Assembly: GCF_004919685.1 (NCBI RefSeq)
Contig: NZ_SMYZ01000086.1
Span: 39,565 to 103,564 of the forward strand
Direction of reading: 5' to 3'
Length of the DNA stretch: 64,000 nucleotides
From: Mesorhizobium norvegicum
GTDB lineage: Bacteria > Pseudomonadota > Alphaproteobacteria > Rhizobiales > Rhizobiaceae
Shown here: in pieces, positions 34,023 through 43,129 of the stretch
Position numbering within the stretch: position 1 is the first letter of the stretch
Layout: each line of letters begins with the position of its first letter
The notes under the pieces: model-generated
Told to the model about the DNA's origin: nothing
What the model saw: the letters and a program-made list of their open reading frames with translations, nothing else
Databases searched by the model: none
Program-made: the position numbers and the translations under genes

Positions 34023-36887
34023 GTGCCCAGCATTGAGGCCGATTCATCTGCAATTAGTACATCTGGAATATTCTTCGCCACTTCCAGTCTGCAAGGCAGC
34101 TCTCTTTGCTTTGCTCCAAGCGCCAAACCGGAGGAACTCTGTTTGGTCACGAAATCATCCAGGCAAGCCGACGAAGCACCCGAGTCGGCGGGTCTGGCCG
34201 CCCTGACAAAATTGGCGGCCGTCTCGCATGAAATCCTCGAGCGCGAGCTTCAGGCCACGATCGCCGCGCTCAAGGGGCAGGCGCTTCGTTTCGAGACGTT
34301 GATCAACAACATCTCGCAAGGTATCTGCTTTTTCGACGTTGATGAACGGCTGATCCTGTCCAACCGTCGCTATGCGGAGATCTACCGCATTGCGCCCGAG
34401 CAAATGCAGCCGGGCCTGACACTGGGTGAAATCGTCGAACGCCGCATCGCTGCCAGGACATCCGCTATGGCTGCCGACGCCTATCTCGCATTGGCGCGGT
34501 CGGTCAATTCGAGCACGGCTGCGAGAACCTGGATGGCCAATCTTGCCGACGGCCGGACAATTCAGATCTGCCACCAACCTATGCCCGATGGCGGTTGGGT
34601 GGCCACGCATGAGGACATTACGGAACTCACCGCGAATCGTCTGATCGCGGACGAGCGCATCTCGCTGCAGACGCTAATCGACTGGGTGCCCGATTACCTG
34701 TGGGTCAAGGACGCTGAAAGCCGCTTCGTCGTGGTCAACAGCGCCCTTGCGTCCGACAGTGGCCGGGAGAAGACAAGCGACATGATCGGTTTGACCGATT
34801 TTGATCTCCATGCCCCGGAACTTGCGCAGAAATTTCGCCTGATCGAGCAGAACGTCGTCAACAGCGGACAACCGATGATCGACGAGGAAGAGTTCATCGT
34901 AGATGCCTTGGGCGCCGGCAAATGGCTCTCGTCGACGAAGGTACCGTTGCGCAATCTTGAGAACGAGATTTTCGGTCTTGTCGGCATCGCCCATGACATC
35001 ACTGCCCGAAAGCAGGCTGACGTCCTTCGAAACGGGCAGGCGCATATCCTGGAAATGATCGCGATGAGCGCTCCGCTCGAGGACGTGCTCGACCACCTCA
35101 TGCGCCTCGTTGAATCCCAGCTGACGGGCATATTCGGTTCCGTCTTGCTGCTCGACAAGGACGGCAGCCATTTGCGGCACGGTGCGGCGCCGAGCCTGGC
35201 GAAAGACTATACGAGCGCGATCGACGGGATCGCCATCGGTCCCAAGGTGGGATCCTGCGGAACCGCCGTCTACCGGCGGGAGCCGGTCATTGTCGCCGAC
35301 ATCATGCAGGATCCCCTGTGGGAGGATTACCGTGAACTGGTGGCCGCCCACGGCTATCGTTCGTGCTGGTCGACACCGATCCTGTCACATCAGGGCGCCG
35401 TGTTGGGTGTCTTTGCGATGTATTCGATGACGGTGCGCGAACCGATAGAGTCCGAGACGCGGCTCATTGATTTCACGACCCGCATCGCCGGGATCGCCAT
35501 CGAACGCAAACTGGCTGAAGATCAGATCCACTTCATGGCCAATCATGATGTGCTTACCGGGCTTCCCAATCGCGCCTTGCTGGGGGATCGGCTCTCGCAA
35601 GCCGTCCTGTACGCAAAGCGGTACGACCGCGGGGTGACGGTGGTGTTCATCGATCTGGACAATTTCAAGCTCGTCAACGACACGCTCGGCCACAATGCCG
35701 GAGACGAACTCCTGAAGATTGTCGCCAGCCGCATGGTCGAATGCGTAAGGGCGACCGACACCGTTGTGCGACTTGGTGGCGATGAATTTGTCATCGTCCT
35801 GTTCGATCAACCGACGAATGTCGATCTCATCTCGGAGACCTTGCAAAAGATCCGCACAGCGATTGCAGAGCCGGTTCATCTCGGAGAGCATCAATTGCGA
35901 ACAACAGCCAGCATCGGCATCGCGAACTACCCCAAGGATGGCGCGAACCCGGAAGCACTCCTGGCCAATGCCGATGCAGCCATGTATCGGGCGAAAGAGT
36001 TCGGCCGCGACAATTTCCAGTTTTACGCTCCCGAATTCAACTCAAGGGCGCATGAAAAATTCGTGCTTCAGGAGGAGTTGCGAAACGCCCTAGCCCGCTC
36101 GGAATTCGCGCTGCTCTATCAGCCGCAGGTCGATCTTCGCTCAGGGCGCGTCTTTGCGGTAGAAGCGTTGATCCGCTGGAACCATCCGACACTGGGCGTG
36201 GTAGCGCCGATGACGTTCATCCCGACGGCCGAGGAGACAGGTCTGATCGTGCCGATCGGCGACTGGGTTCTGCATGAAGCCTGCCGGCAGAACAAGGCCT
36301 GGCAGGATGCGGGTCTGCCGCCGATGACTGTTTGTGTGAATGTGTCGGCACGGCAATTCAGGGAAAGGAACCTGGTCGGTCGCGTCGTCAATGCACTCAG
36401 GGACAGCGGTCTGGAGGCCAGATATCTGGAGCTGGAGGTGACCGAAAGCCTTATCATGCAGGATATCGAATTGGCGGTCGCCACGATGAACGAACTGCAA
36501 GGCCTGGGCGTTCAGATCTCGATCGACGATTTCGGAACGGGCTATTCCAGCCTCAGTGCACTCAAGACCTTTCCAGTTGCGCGGCTAAAGATCGACAAGT
36601 CCTTCATCAACGACGTCGCCGACGACGAGAACGATCAGGCTGTTGCCAGCGCCGTGATTTCGTTGGGTCAAAAGCTGAATATGAGGGTCATTGCCGAAGG
36701 CGTCGAAACAGACGATCAAGTGGCCTTCCTGCTCAAAAACAATTGCGATGAAATGCAAGGCTATCACTTCAGCAAACCAGTCTCTGCCCGGGACATCGAG
36801 AATTTGCTCGATCAGAGCGACTACATTGACCGAGCATCTGATGGGCCCGGGGCTGACGATGGTTCTAATTCCGAGGCTGCCAGTTAA
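34023..36887 (+). CDS. PAS-PAS-GAF-GGDEF-EAL cyclic-di-GMP protein
   Basis: Up to 954 residues, soluble. The order is: a PAS of the PAS_7 type (about 90-200, INNISQGICFFD), a second PAS (about 210-325, WVPDYLWVKDAESRFVVVNSA), GAF (about 335-490), GGDEF (RLGGDEF near residue 584) and EAL (VEALIRW near residue 714). The RxxD inhibitory site (RATD) is present before GGDEF. The EAL catalytic residues are complete (NVSARQF, EVTESLI, DDFGTG, LKIDKSF, AEGVET, QGYHF). The first about 40 residues look non-coding; a start near 34143 (TKSSRQADEAPE) may be the true one. It is the longest cyclic-di-GMP protein of the window. Confidence 0.88.
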   Translation: MPSIEADSSAISTSGIFFATSSLQGSSLCFAPSAKPEELCLVTKSSRQADEAPESAGLAALTKLAAVSHEILERELQATIAALKGQALRFETLINNISQGICFFDVDERLILSNRRYAEIYRIAPEQMQPGLTLGEIVERRIAARTSAMAADAYLALARSVNSSTAARTWMANLADGRTIQICHQPMPDGGWVATHEDITELTANRLIADERISLQTLIDWVPDYLWVKDAESRFVVVNSALASDSGREKTSDMIGLTDFDLHAPELAQKFRLIEQNVVNSGQPMIDEEEFIVDALGAGKWLSSTKVPLRNLENEIFGLVGIAHDITARKQADVLRNGQAHILEMIAMSAPLEDVLDHLMRLVESQLTGIFGSVLLLDKDGSHLRHGAAPSLAKDYTSAIDGIAIGPKVGSCGTAVYRREPVIVADIMQDPLWEDYRELVAAHGYRSCWSTPILSHQGAVLGVFAMYSMTVREPIESETRLIDFTTRIAGIAIERKLAEDQIHFMANHDVLTGLPNRALLGDRLSQAVLYAKRYDRGVTVVFIDLDNFKLVNDTLGHNAGDELLKIVASRMVECVRATDTVVRLGGDEFVIVLFDQPTNVDLISETLQKIRTAIAEPVHLGEHQLRTTASIGIANYPKDGANPEALLANADAAMYRAKEFGRDNFQFYAPEFNSRAHEKFVLQEELRNALARSEFALLYQPQVDLRSGRVFAVEALIRWNHPTLGVVAPMTFIPTAEETGLIVPIGDWVLHEACRQNKAWQDAGLPPMTVCVNVSARQFRERNLVGRVVNALRDSGLEARYLELEVTESLIMQDIELAVATMNELQGLGVQISIDDFGTGYSSLSALKTFPVARLKIDKSFINDVADDENDQAVASAVISLGQKLNMRVIAEGVETDDQVAFLLKNNCDEMQGYHFSKPVSARDIENLLDQSDYIDRASDGPGADDGSNSEAAS

Positions 36888-37261
36888 CGATCTTTCGCCC
36901 GCATCAATCTCTGATCCAGAGCGGGAAGCAGATTGTTGAAGCCGGTGATCCCCATCGCGTCGCGTATGTTAATTCCGACGTCGCGGACCACATCGGAGAG
37001 ATCGTGCTCCTTTGGCGGCTCAGCAACAATCCTGGCGCAATTGCTTTTCGTCTCCCCATTCACCTTGGCCGATGGGGGTACCTTGTTGTACGGGAATGAT
37101 AGAACTAAATTTTTATTATATTTGTTTTATCTGATTTTTGAAATAATCATCCATGTTGTATCCAAACATGCTTCATGGTGAAATCTATGCCCCGGCTTGC
37201 TCGTTGTCAGGACAGCACTGCTTGGAATTCGCAATTGCCGCAATTTAAAGGGAGGCCTCGA
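36888..37261. other. AT-rich intergenic stretch
   Basis: No gene. From about 37,095 to 37,160 the DNA becomes strikingly A/T rich compared with its surroundings, as expected for a promoter or curved region upstream of the secreted Gly-rich protein gene. Confidence 0.4.
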
Positions 37262-37696
37262 ATGACAAGAATGTTCAAATGTCTCGCTGGCAGCCTTGCG
37301 AGCGGAGCTGTTCTCGCACTGCTATGCATGCCAGCCAATGCAGCTGGAATTAGTATAGGCGGCGTCGGGGGCGTATCCGTCGGTGGCGGGAGCGCTAGCG
37401 CCAACGTCGGCGGTTCCGGTACACCGGCCAACGGTAGTGCCAATGCCTCAATCGGTGACAACAGCGCCAACGCGACTGCCTCAATCGGCAGCTCTGGCGT
37501 GACGCCTGCTGTCGGGGGAACAAACGGGGTTGCCAATGTAACACTCGGGACCGATAACGCCACCGCAGCGGTCGGAACCGGGACCAATCTGGGTGTCGGC
37601 GTTGGCGTCGGGACCGCTCCACCGACCATCGGGACTCCCATCCCAATCTGCCTGGCATCGCTGCCAACGTCTCGAGCGGCCAGCTGGCGCGGATGA
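37262..37696 (+). CDS. Secreted Gly/Ala-rich low-complexity protein, likely frameshifted tail
   Basis: 144 residues from ATG 37262 with GGGAGG upstream. A Sec signal (LAGSLASGAVLALLCMPANAA) is followed by repeats of Gly, Ser, Ala, Asn and Val. Rhizobial proteins of this style often end with a short conserved module containing KKRCV and a Cys/Leu-rich tail. Here that module is present just downstream, but in other frames: SSGQLARMKKRCVD in one and VINNEGTYDNDLRQLCLQLARR in another, ending at about 37,783. So two small indels appear to have altered the C-terminus. An extracellular or periplasmic location is expected; function unknown. Confidence 0.7.
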   Translation: MTRMFKCLAGSLASGAVLALLCMPANAAGISIGGVGGVSVGGGSASANVGGSGTPANGSANASIGDNSANATASIGSSGVTPAVGGTNGVANVTLGTDNATAAVGTGTNLGVGVGVGTAPPTIGTPIPICLASLPTSRAASWRG

Positions 37697-37837
37697 AGAA
37701 GCGCTGCGTCGATTGTCATCAACAACGAGGGCACGTATGATAACGACCTGCGTCAACTTTGCCTGCAACTGGCTCGGCGCTGAAGAGGAGATCTAAAACC
37801 TCCTGGAGCTGCTGACACTCCAGCTTCGAAGGAGGAG

Positions 37838-37869
37838 GCCCGCCGCGCCGAAAGGCGCGGCGGGCTTTT
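37838..37869 (+). terminator. Strong Rho-independent terminator
   Basis: Twelve-base perfect stem GCCCGCCGCGCC / GGCGCGGCGGGC with a GAAA loop, followed by TTTTC. It ends transcription of the secreted-protein gene. Confidence 0.85.
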
Positions 37870-37954
37870 CGTGAGATGGCGCAATGTCCAGCGTGTCCAT
37901 GATGCGCGACCTGCGACGCGGCTCTAATGTGATATTGTGTGTTTGACGCCGGTC

Positions 37955-38224
37955 TCAGGTTACTTGCGGTGGCGGCCTGCAAATTTTTTCAGCTTGGTCC
38001 AGCGCAGCAGCCGGATCCTTTGCGGTTTGGCTTTTCATGATCTTTGCCGCAGTGTCGATCAGACAGGCCACATAATCATCTTCCTGGTCGGCAATCTCCC
38101 TATTGATGACGCTCACCATTCCCAGCAATGCTGTTGCCACTACTATAGGGACGACTTGCTGTGGTCGTGGTTTTGCAGCTCGGCCTGTTCGTTCGCGGAG
38201 CCTCGTCCAGATTAACGATGCCAT
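37955..38224 (-). CDS. Small membrane-anchored hypothetical protein
   Basis: About 89 residues from ATG 38224; the start is uncertain. A basic N-terminus is followed by one hydrophobic helix (VVPIVVATALLGMVSV, about residues 24-39) and a conserved-looking C-terminus (IDTAAKIMKSQTAKDPAAALDQAEKIC). The layout suggests a signal anchor with an exported tail. It is not recognised as a named family. Confidence 0.5.
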   Translation of the reverse strand: MASLIWTRLRERTGRAAKPRPQQVVPIVVATALLGMVSVINREIADQEDDYVACLIDTAAKIMKSQTAKDPAAALDQAEKICRPPPQVT

Positions 38225-38264
38225 TTTTTGCCTGTCTAAGCTGGGATACTGAACTGCCCTTCGG

Positions 38265-38456
38265 TCAATTGCCGTTGCCATATCGGCGTTCGAGCGCATC
38301 GGCAATGCGCTCACAGAGGAGCTCTGCCGTAACGGCAGTGAGGTGGAGACGAACGCGGCCGCTTTCGAGGTCGACCAGTGTCACACAGACCCCGGAATCA
38401 GAATATCCACCGAGATCGAGGACGTCATTGACGACGAAGTCGATTGTCTCATCCAC
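38265..38456 (-). CDS. Small conserved protein, paralogue of 52203-52415
   Basis: 63 residues from GTG 38456, with AGGAG eight bases upstream inside the end of the preceding gene. It reads DFVVNDVLDLGGYSDSGVCV then RVRLHL and ELLCERIADALERRYG. The protein at 52203-52415 is clearly homologous along its whole length and has the same GTG-type start, which supports both calls. It is four bases downstream of a second small gene, and that pair is also conserved at 52 kb. Function unknown. Confidence 0.7.
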   Translation of the reverse strand: MDETIDFVVNDVLDLGGYSDSGVCVTLVDLESGRVRLHLTAVTAELLCERIADALERRYGNGN

Positions 38457-38460
38457 TTGT

Positions 38461-38670
38461 TCACTCCTGACTGCTGGTCGGCTGTATCGGTGGCTCGCCA
38501 GGAAGGCCGAGCCTATTTCGGTGGCTGTGTGCGAAATTCTCGGCGTGAACCTGCGTCTTGAACACTTGAACTGTTGCCTTGCCGTCCTCAACGATGCGAA
38601 CGATCCATTGGTCATCGACGTGTTTGACCAGCACGTCGTTTGGTTCTCCAGCCACCATCCCCGTCCTCAT
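38461..38670 (-). CDS. Small conserved protein, intact paralogue of the pseudogene at 52430
   Basis: 69 residues from ATG 38670 (MRTGMVAGEPNDVLVKHVDD, then WIVRIVEDGKATVQVF and HAENFAHSHRNRLGLPGEPP). The pattern resembles short DUF2188-like proteins, but I am not sure of the family. A decayed homologue precedes the paralogue of the next gene at 52 kb, so the two genes form a repeated pair. Function unknown. Confidence 0.68.
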   Translation of the reverse strand: MRTGMVAGEPNDVLVKHVDDQWIVRIVEDGKATVQVFKTQVHAENFAHSHRNRLGLPGEPPIQPTSSQE

Positions 38671-39327
38671 TATCGGCGCCTCAACGCGAGATTTTTCGCG
38701 CGTCTTTCGGGGATGAACCCGCCTACTTGACGTTGCGTCAATCTAAGATTTTGTGATGGCAGTTCCAAGTCAAATTGATGGTGCGGACGAACCAGCATCC
38801 ACAGGGCCAGAGCGCGCGATTTTTTACTCTAGCAGCGCGTTTGCTCCTCCGACGTTCGGTTTCGCGTGTTAAGCCTGCATTAATTATCCACAGCTAATGT
38901 CAATGACGGACGCGTATTCAGTCCTTTGTGCAAAACCCGCCGCTCTTCCTTCAAGAGCGGCGGGTTTTTCTTTCGGCGTTGAAGCCCCGCAACAGCGCTA
39001 ACCGCAGCGATACGTCCGGGCCTCGCCAACGCTGCGGCTTACGAAGCCGTAAGTCGCCAAGCCGTTCGCAAAAAAGCCAAATCGCCATGCCCTCGCAGGG
39101 CATTGGCGGACTCCAAAGCGCTTGAGAGAAGCCCGCCGCCGCCCGCCGGTTTTTTGTCGGATCTGATCGCCGGCCCTGCCAGGGCGAGCCTTCCTTGAGA
39201 GCTACGCAACAAAACCCGGCTCTACTGGCTATTGCTATAACATTTCACCCGTTGGCTTCGGTGGGTTATTCGTTCGAAGGCGGGCTTGCCAGTGTTCTGC
39301 TCGTGCGCAATATTTTGCCTTGGAGAA
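38671..39327. other. Intergenic, terminator only
   Basis: No supported gene. The hairpin at 38934-38969 has no coding region in front of it, which leaves a small RNA (about 38,880-38,970) as a possibility. The rest is GC-rich with several short hairpins. Confidence 0.4.
38934..38969 (+). terminator. Strong Rho-independent terminator without an upstream gene
   Basis: Fourteen-base stem AACCCGCCGCTCTT / AAGAGCGGCGGGTT, loop CCTTC, then a T-run. No open reading frame ends before it on this strand. Confidence 0.8.
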
Positions 39328-39330
39328 ATG

Positions 39331-39552
39331 ATGCGCGAATTACCAATAGATATCGATGCTGATGTTGTGTTGGCTCTTGGGCAGGCGCTCGACGATCATG
39401 CAAAGATGGCATCTGTCTCGATTGCGGATCTTGTAAAGCAAATCCGCACCGACTTTGTCACACCGCTAAGCGACGACGATATAGAAGAGCTGGTCATCGA
39501 AATGGCGGCATCGCGCGGTCTTGCCGTCCTGCTAGATCGGCATGTGGATTGA
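39331..39552 (+). CDS. Small acidic hypothetical protein
   Basis: 73 residues from ATG 39331 (ATG 39328 directly before is equally possible); TTGGAGA precedes. It reads MRELPIDIDADVVLALGQALDDHA, then SIADLVKQIRTDFVTPLSDDDIEELVIEMAASRGLAVLLD. It is helical and acidic, with the end similar to the small protein at 29735. Not recognised. Confidence 0.65.
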   Translation: MRELPIDIDADVVLALGQALDDHAKMASVSIADLVKQIRTDFVTPLSDDDIEELVIEMAASRGLAVLLDRHVD

Positions 39553-39723
39553 AGCATCCGGGAACCGAATCGTTTGCCGCGATTGGAATCGCGCTCTTGT
39601 ACGAGTTCGCTCATGCGTTTCGACGCATGTCGGCAGGGCCGGCACCTGCTACAAATATCCGGCTCCTCTCGACCATGGACATCCCGACAGCGGTCCTAAG
39701 GAGCCCGGCTGGCCCGTACCGAC

Positions 39724-39936
39724 GTAGCTCCTTCATACCGTCAACTTGCACTAAGAAGCGGCGATGCGCACACCGAAGATGCGGGCTGGCGCGAGGTAGC
39801 GAAGCTCGTCCTGCGCATCGATCCTGACAAGGGGCCTGAGCGTGCTTTCTGGGCTTGGGAGGCTTATCTGGCCCATGCGCGCTGGATAACGACGAATGGG
39901 CATCGATACCTTCTGGCTGGTGACGCACTGCGCTGA
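39724..39936 (+). pseudogene. C-terminal fragment of a DUF2285 protein (ICE-type gene)
   Basis: An open stretch of 70 codons without a start: WREVAKLVLRIDPDKGPERAF, then WEAYLAHARWITTNGHRYLLAGD and stop. This is the C-terminal pattern of rhizobial DUF2285 proteins (WREVARIVLHIDP...RA...HLARAKWMTEHGYRHLL). In Mesorhizobium loti R7A such a protein forms part of the FseA activator of symbiosis-island excision. The N-terminal part is missing, so it is a remnant of an integrative conjugative element. Confidence 0.65.
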
Positions 39937-40169
39937 GACTCGACGTCTCACTTGACCGGCCAAGGAACGACGGCCCGTCATCCGAAGGTGGCGGGTTTTT
40001 GTAGCTCGCCGTCGAGGACGCCAGGTGCCCCCGGTCGGGCGGCCCAGCAGATAGAAAATAAGTGACTGCTAAAATTATCGTCATGCATTTAATGGCGGCG
40101 TAATGTAGCCAGAACAATCTTGGTCCGACTGGCAACTTCCTGTCTAGCGCTAATTTCTAAAGAAACAAA

Positions 40170-40925
40170 ATGACGCCGCGCACCAAGCGTATTCTGGGCA
40201 AGTCACTAGTCGTGACGATAATTGCAGTCGTCGCGACCTTCGGCCTGTCGTTTACGGCCAGACTTGCGTTGCACATGCCGATCGACTGGCTGAGTTGGGT
40301 GGAATGTACGTTCATTCCCATTCTGATCGGAATGCCAGTCAGTGCCTACATTTTCGCCCAATCGGAAACGATCCAGGAGACTTGTGATAAGCTGGAGAAG
40401 TCACATACGGCCCTGAAAGAGGCGCACGACAGGCTGACCTTCGTAACCAGCCATGACCCGATGACGGGGCTTCTTAGTCGCGGTGAATTCATCGCAAGGA
40501 TGGACCGGAAACGCGATGAACGAGAATGCGATACGCTTCTCCTGATCGATCCAGATCACTTTTCCTCAATCAATGACCAGCACGGGCATTCCAAGGGTGA
40601 CGAGGCATTGGTTCGGATCGCAAAGGCGCTCGTCTATATGACGCGCCCTGGTGACTCAATTGGCCGCCTTGGTGGGGAAGAGTTTGGGGTCCTGCTGCGA
40701 GACGTTCGCAAAGAGCAGGCGACTACCAATGCGGAGAACATACGTCGGCATATCGAGGGGATCCCCTGGGTAAAAGGGCAACAAGACGACGTAAAGGTGA
40801 CTGTCAGCATCGGTGGTGCAGAAATCCCTTGCGAAGCAGATGCTCAGGATGCCCTCCGCGCTGCGGGACGGTGCGTTTTTGAAGCGAAACAAAGTGGGCG
40901 GAACCGCGTTTCGTTCGACCATTAA
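40170..40925 (+). CDS. Membrane diguanylate cyclase (GGEEF), copy 1
   Basis: 251 residues. Two membrane helices (about 12-34 and 40-63) are followed by a short coiled coil (TCDKLEKSHTALKEAHDRL) and one GGDEF domain. The active-site motif is GGEEF (RLGGEEF near residue 168), and the inhibitory RxxD site (RPGD) stands the correct five residues before it, so an active, product-inhibited cyclase making cyclic-di-GMP from two GTP is expected. It has no EAL domain. It is about 85% identical by eye to the cyclase at 50624. Confidence 0.92.
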   Translation: MTPRTKRILGKSLVVTIIAVVATFGLSFTARLALHMPIDWLSWVECTFIPILIGMPVSAYIFAQSETIQETCDKLEKSHTALKEAHDRLTFVTSHDPMTGLLSRGEFIARMDRKRDERECDTLLLIDPDHFSSINDQHGHSKGDEALVRIAKALVYMTRPGDSIGRLGGEEFGVLLRDVRKEQATTNAENIRRHIEGIPWVKGQQDDVKVTVSIGGAEIPCEADAQDALRAAGRCVFEAKQSGRNRVSFDH

Positions 40926-41030
40926 CCGGCCAAATTGCTAGACATTGCAGGCTGAAAAACACGGCCCGGTTTTGGATGGCCGGCAGCCCAAGTATGAATA
41001 CCCCTCAATCAAGTGGGGCTGCTAACTGGG

Positions 41031-41108
41031 GTATATAGCAAGTGACTACTCGTGAGTTTCCATGCTTGGTCACGATCGCAGTACTCTAACGTCCCGATCA
41101 ACTACGCA
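41031..41108. repeat. Diverged repeat, copy A
   Basis: It resembles 56358-56451: both contain GxTAACTGGGGxATxTA, then GTGACxACTCGTGA, and after a variable stretch CAGTACxCTxACGTCCCGAT. The last part (ACGTCCCGATCAACTACG) also occurs exactly in the reductase gene at about 42598. Origin unknown; possibly a remnant of a reductase 3' end. Confidence 0.45.
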
Positions 41109-41249
41109 CGCTACTGCCTATTAAATTCGTTTGCAGGATGTCCAGAATGGCGAGAAACTACCGCTGAATTCCAAGGCTGTCTTAGAGGAATTCCAACTTC
41201 TCGACCGCAAAAGGCGCTTCCGATCCCGGATCGCCAAAGGGAGAAGGCA

Positions 41250-42785
41250 ATGGCCCAAGACCAAGGCAAGCCGACAGGACCGGATCTGCTTCAGGGCATT
41301 GCGCTTGCGGACCTTCCTGACGGCGGCAAGCTGGTCGGCCACTGCGGCGACGACCAGGTGCTGATCGTGCGCCGCGGAACCGAGGTGTTCGCGGTCAGCG
41401 CGACATGCACGCATTACGGCGGGCCGCTCGTCGACGGCCTTGTGACGGATGATGCCGTCCGCTGCCCCTGGCACCATGCGTGCTTCGATCTGCGAACGGG
41501 CGAAGCGTTGCACGCTCCTGCCTTCAATCCTCTTGCCTGCTGGGCGGTCGAACAGCGGGATGGCCGGATATTCGTCGGCGAGAAACGCAAACGGACGGCT
41601 CCGAAACCACGCTCCGGGGGCTCCCGCCAGGTCCCCGAGAATATCGTTATCGTAGGCGGCGGCGCGGCAGGGTTCGCAGCGGCCGAAATGCTGCGGCGCG
41701 AGCAGTTCCAGGGCGGCATCATCATGCTCAGCGACGACCAATCGCCACCCGTCGACCGACCGAACCTCTCCAAGGACTACCTCGCCGGAAAGGCGCCGGA
41801 GGACTGGATTCCGCTCCGCGGGGAGAAATTCTATTCCAAGAACAACATCGACCTGCGTCTCGCCATGAAAGCCGTGCACGTCGACACCCGGTCGCGAGAG
41901 GTCGTCCTCGCGGATGAAGGCAGGGTTCCTTACGACAGGCTACTGCTTGCGACCGGGGCCGAACCTGTCCGCCTGGCCATCCCCGGCACCGACCTGCCGC
42001 ACGTCCACACGCTGCGCTCGTTCGCAGACTGCAAGGCTATCATCGAGCGAGCCGCCACCGCACGCCGCGCGATCGTGCTTGGCGCCAGTTTCATTGGGCT
42101 CGAAGTTGCGGCGGCTCTGCGTGCACGCGATATCGAGGTTCATGTCGTGGCGCCGGACAAACGGCCCATGGAGCGCGTCCTGGGTCCGCAGATGGGTGAC
42201 TTCATCCGCGCATTACATGAAGAGCATGGCGTCGTATTCCATCTGGAGGAAACGGCGAGCAGCATCGACGGCAGGAAGGCTGAACTCAGCAGCGGCGTCA
42301 CCCTGTCGGCGGATTTAGTCGTCGTCGGCATCGGCGTACGGCCGCGGATCGTGCTTGCCGAAGCGTCGGGGCTGGTCGTTGACCGCGGCGTCGTCGTGAA
42401 CGCTTTTCTGGAAACGAGCGTGACAGGCGTCTTCGCGGCCGGCGACATTGCGCGGTGGCTAGATCCTCACAGTGGCGAGAACATTCGGGTCGAACATTGG
42501 GTGGTTGCCGAGAGGCAGGGGCAGACAGCGGCGCTCAACATGCTTGGACATCGCGAGAAATTCGTCGCTGTCCCGTTCTTCTGGAGCCAGCATTATGACG
42601 TCCCGATCAACTACGTCGGCCATGCCGAGCGATGGGACGAGATCGAGACAGAGGGCAACATCGCCGCCAGGGACTGTCTGCTGCGATTCAAGCGCGAGGG
42701 ACGCACACTGGCTGCGGCCTCGATTTTCCGGGATGTCGAAAGCCTTGAGGCCGAGGTGGCCATGGAGCACTGGACTTCGGCCTAA
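41250..42785 (+). CDS. Rieske [2Fe-2S] / FAD-dependent NAD(P)H oxidoreductase (AIFL-type)
   Basis: 511 residues from ATG 41250 with GGGAGAAGG upstream. Residues about 15-110 form a Rieske domain with both ligand pairs (CTHYGGPL and CPWHHACF). A pyridine-nucleotide-disulfide reductase follows with FAD motif VIVGGGAAGFAAAEML, NAD motif IVLGASFIGLEVAAAL, and FAAGDIAR near the end. The C-terminal reductase domain contains FWSQHYDVPINYVGHAE. It resembles AIFL/rubredoxin- or ferredoxin-reductase proteins that pass electrons from NAD(P)H to a partner redox protein. No partner oxygenase is adjacent, so it may be an orphan reductase. Confidence 0.9.
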   Translation: MAQDQGKPTGPDLLQGIALADLPDGGKLVGHCGDDQVLIVRRGTEVFAVSATCTHYGGPLVDGLVTDDAVRCPWHHACFDLRTGEALHAPAFNPLACWAVEQRDGRIFVGEKRKRTAPKPRSGGSRQVPENIVIVGGGAAGFAAAEMLRREQFQGGIIMLSDDQSPPVDRPNLSKDYLAGKAPEDWIPLRGEKFYSKNNIDLRLAMKAVHVDTRSREVVLADEGRVPYDRLLLATGAEPVRLAIPGTDLPHVHTLRSFADCKAIIERAATARRAIVLGASFIGLEVAAALRARDIEVHVVAPDKRPMERVLGPQMGDFIRALHEEHGVVFHLEETASSIDGRKAELSSGVTLSADLVVVGIGVRPRIVLAEASGLVVDRGVVVNAFLETSVTGVFAAGDIARWLDPHSGENIRVEHWVVAERQGQTAALNMLGHREKFVAVPFFWSQHYDVPINYVGHAERWDEIETEGNIAARDCLLRFKREGRTLAAASIFRDVESLEAEVAMEHWTSA

Positions 42786-43129
42786 TGCCGCAAGAGAGCA
42801 GCAAGCGGAGCAGATCCAGGATGCCCGAAGGATGTTGATCGTAAAAACGGGGTCCCCGGCACGTGCCCGAAAGGGCAGGGAAAGGTTGACGCGACGCCAA
42901 TCGCTGACCGTCTCACGATCGTCGATCACATCGGCGAACTCGAAGACGCCAGGTACAGTCAGAACCCGCGAAGGATGGAGCCGAACAAGAACTCGATCAC
43001 GCCATGGGTCGGTCACACGACCGCACCAATCAGCGTAACAACCGACTTCCACACGTGCCACCCCTAGGGTCCAATGGCGCGGCCTCACTGGGGCCTGTCA
43101 TGACGTACGCGTGGGCGAGGGGACGTGAT
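42786..43129. other. Stretch with an unassigned leftward frame
   Basis: A leftward open frame (about 42,790-43,088) reads YADWCGRVTDPWRDRVLVRLHPS, then PGVFEFADVIDDRETVSDWRR, with codon use that looks coding. It runs on into the antisense of the reductase gene, where it loses sense, so it may be the start of a gene whose 3' part was lost. I do not recognise the family. Confidence 0.35.

Noticed and set aside
38970..39240. GC-rich short repeats suggestive of a CRISPR-like array
   Set aside because: No repeat unit recurs at regular spacing; only isolated short hairpins are present.
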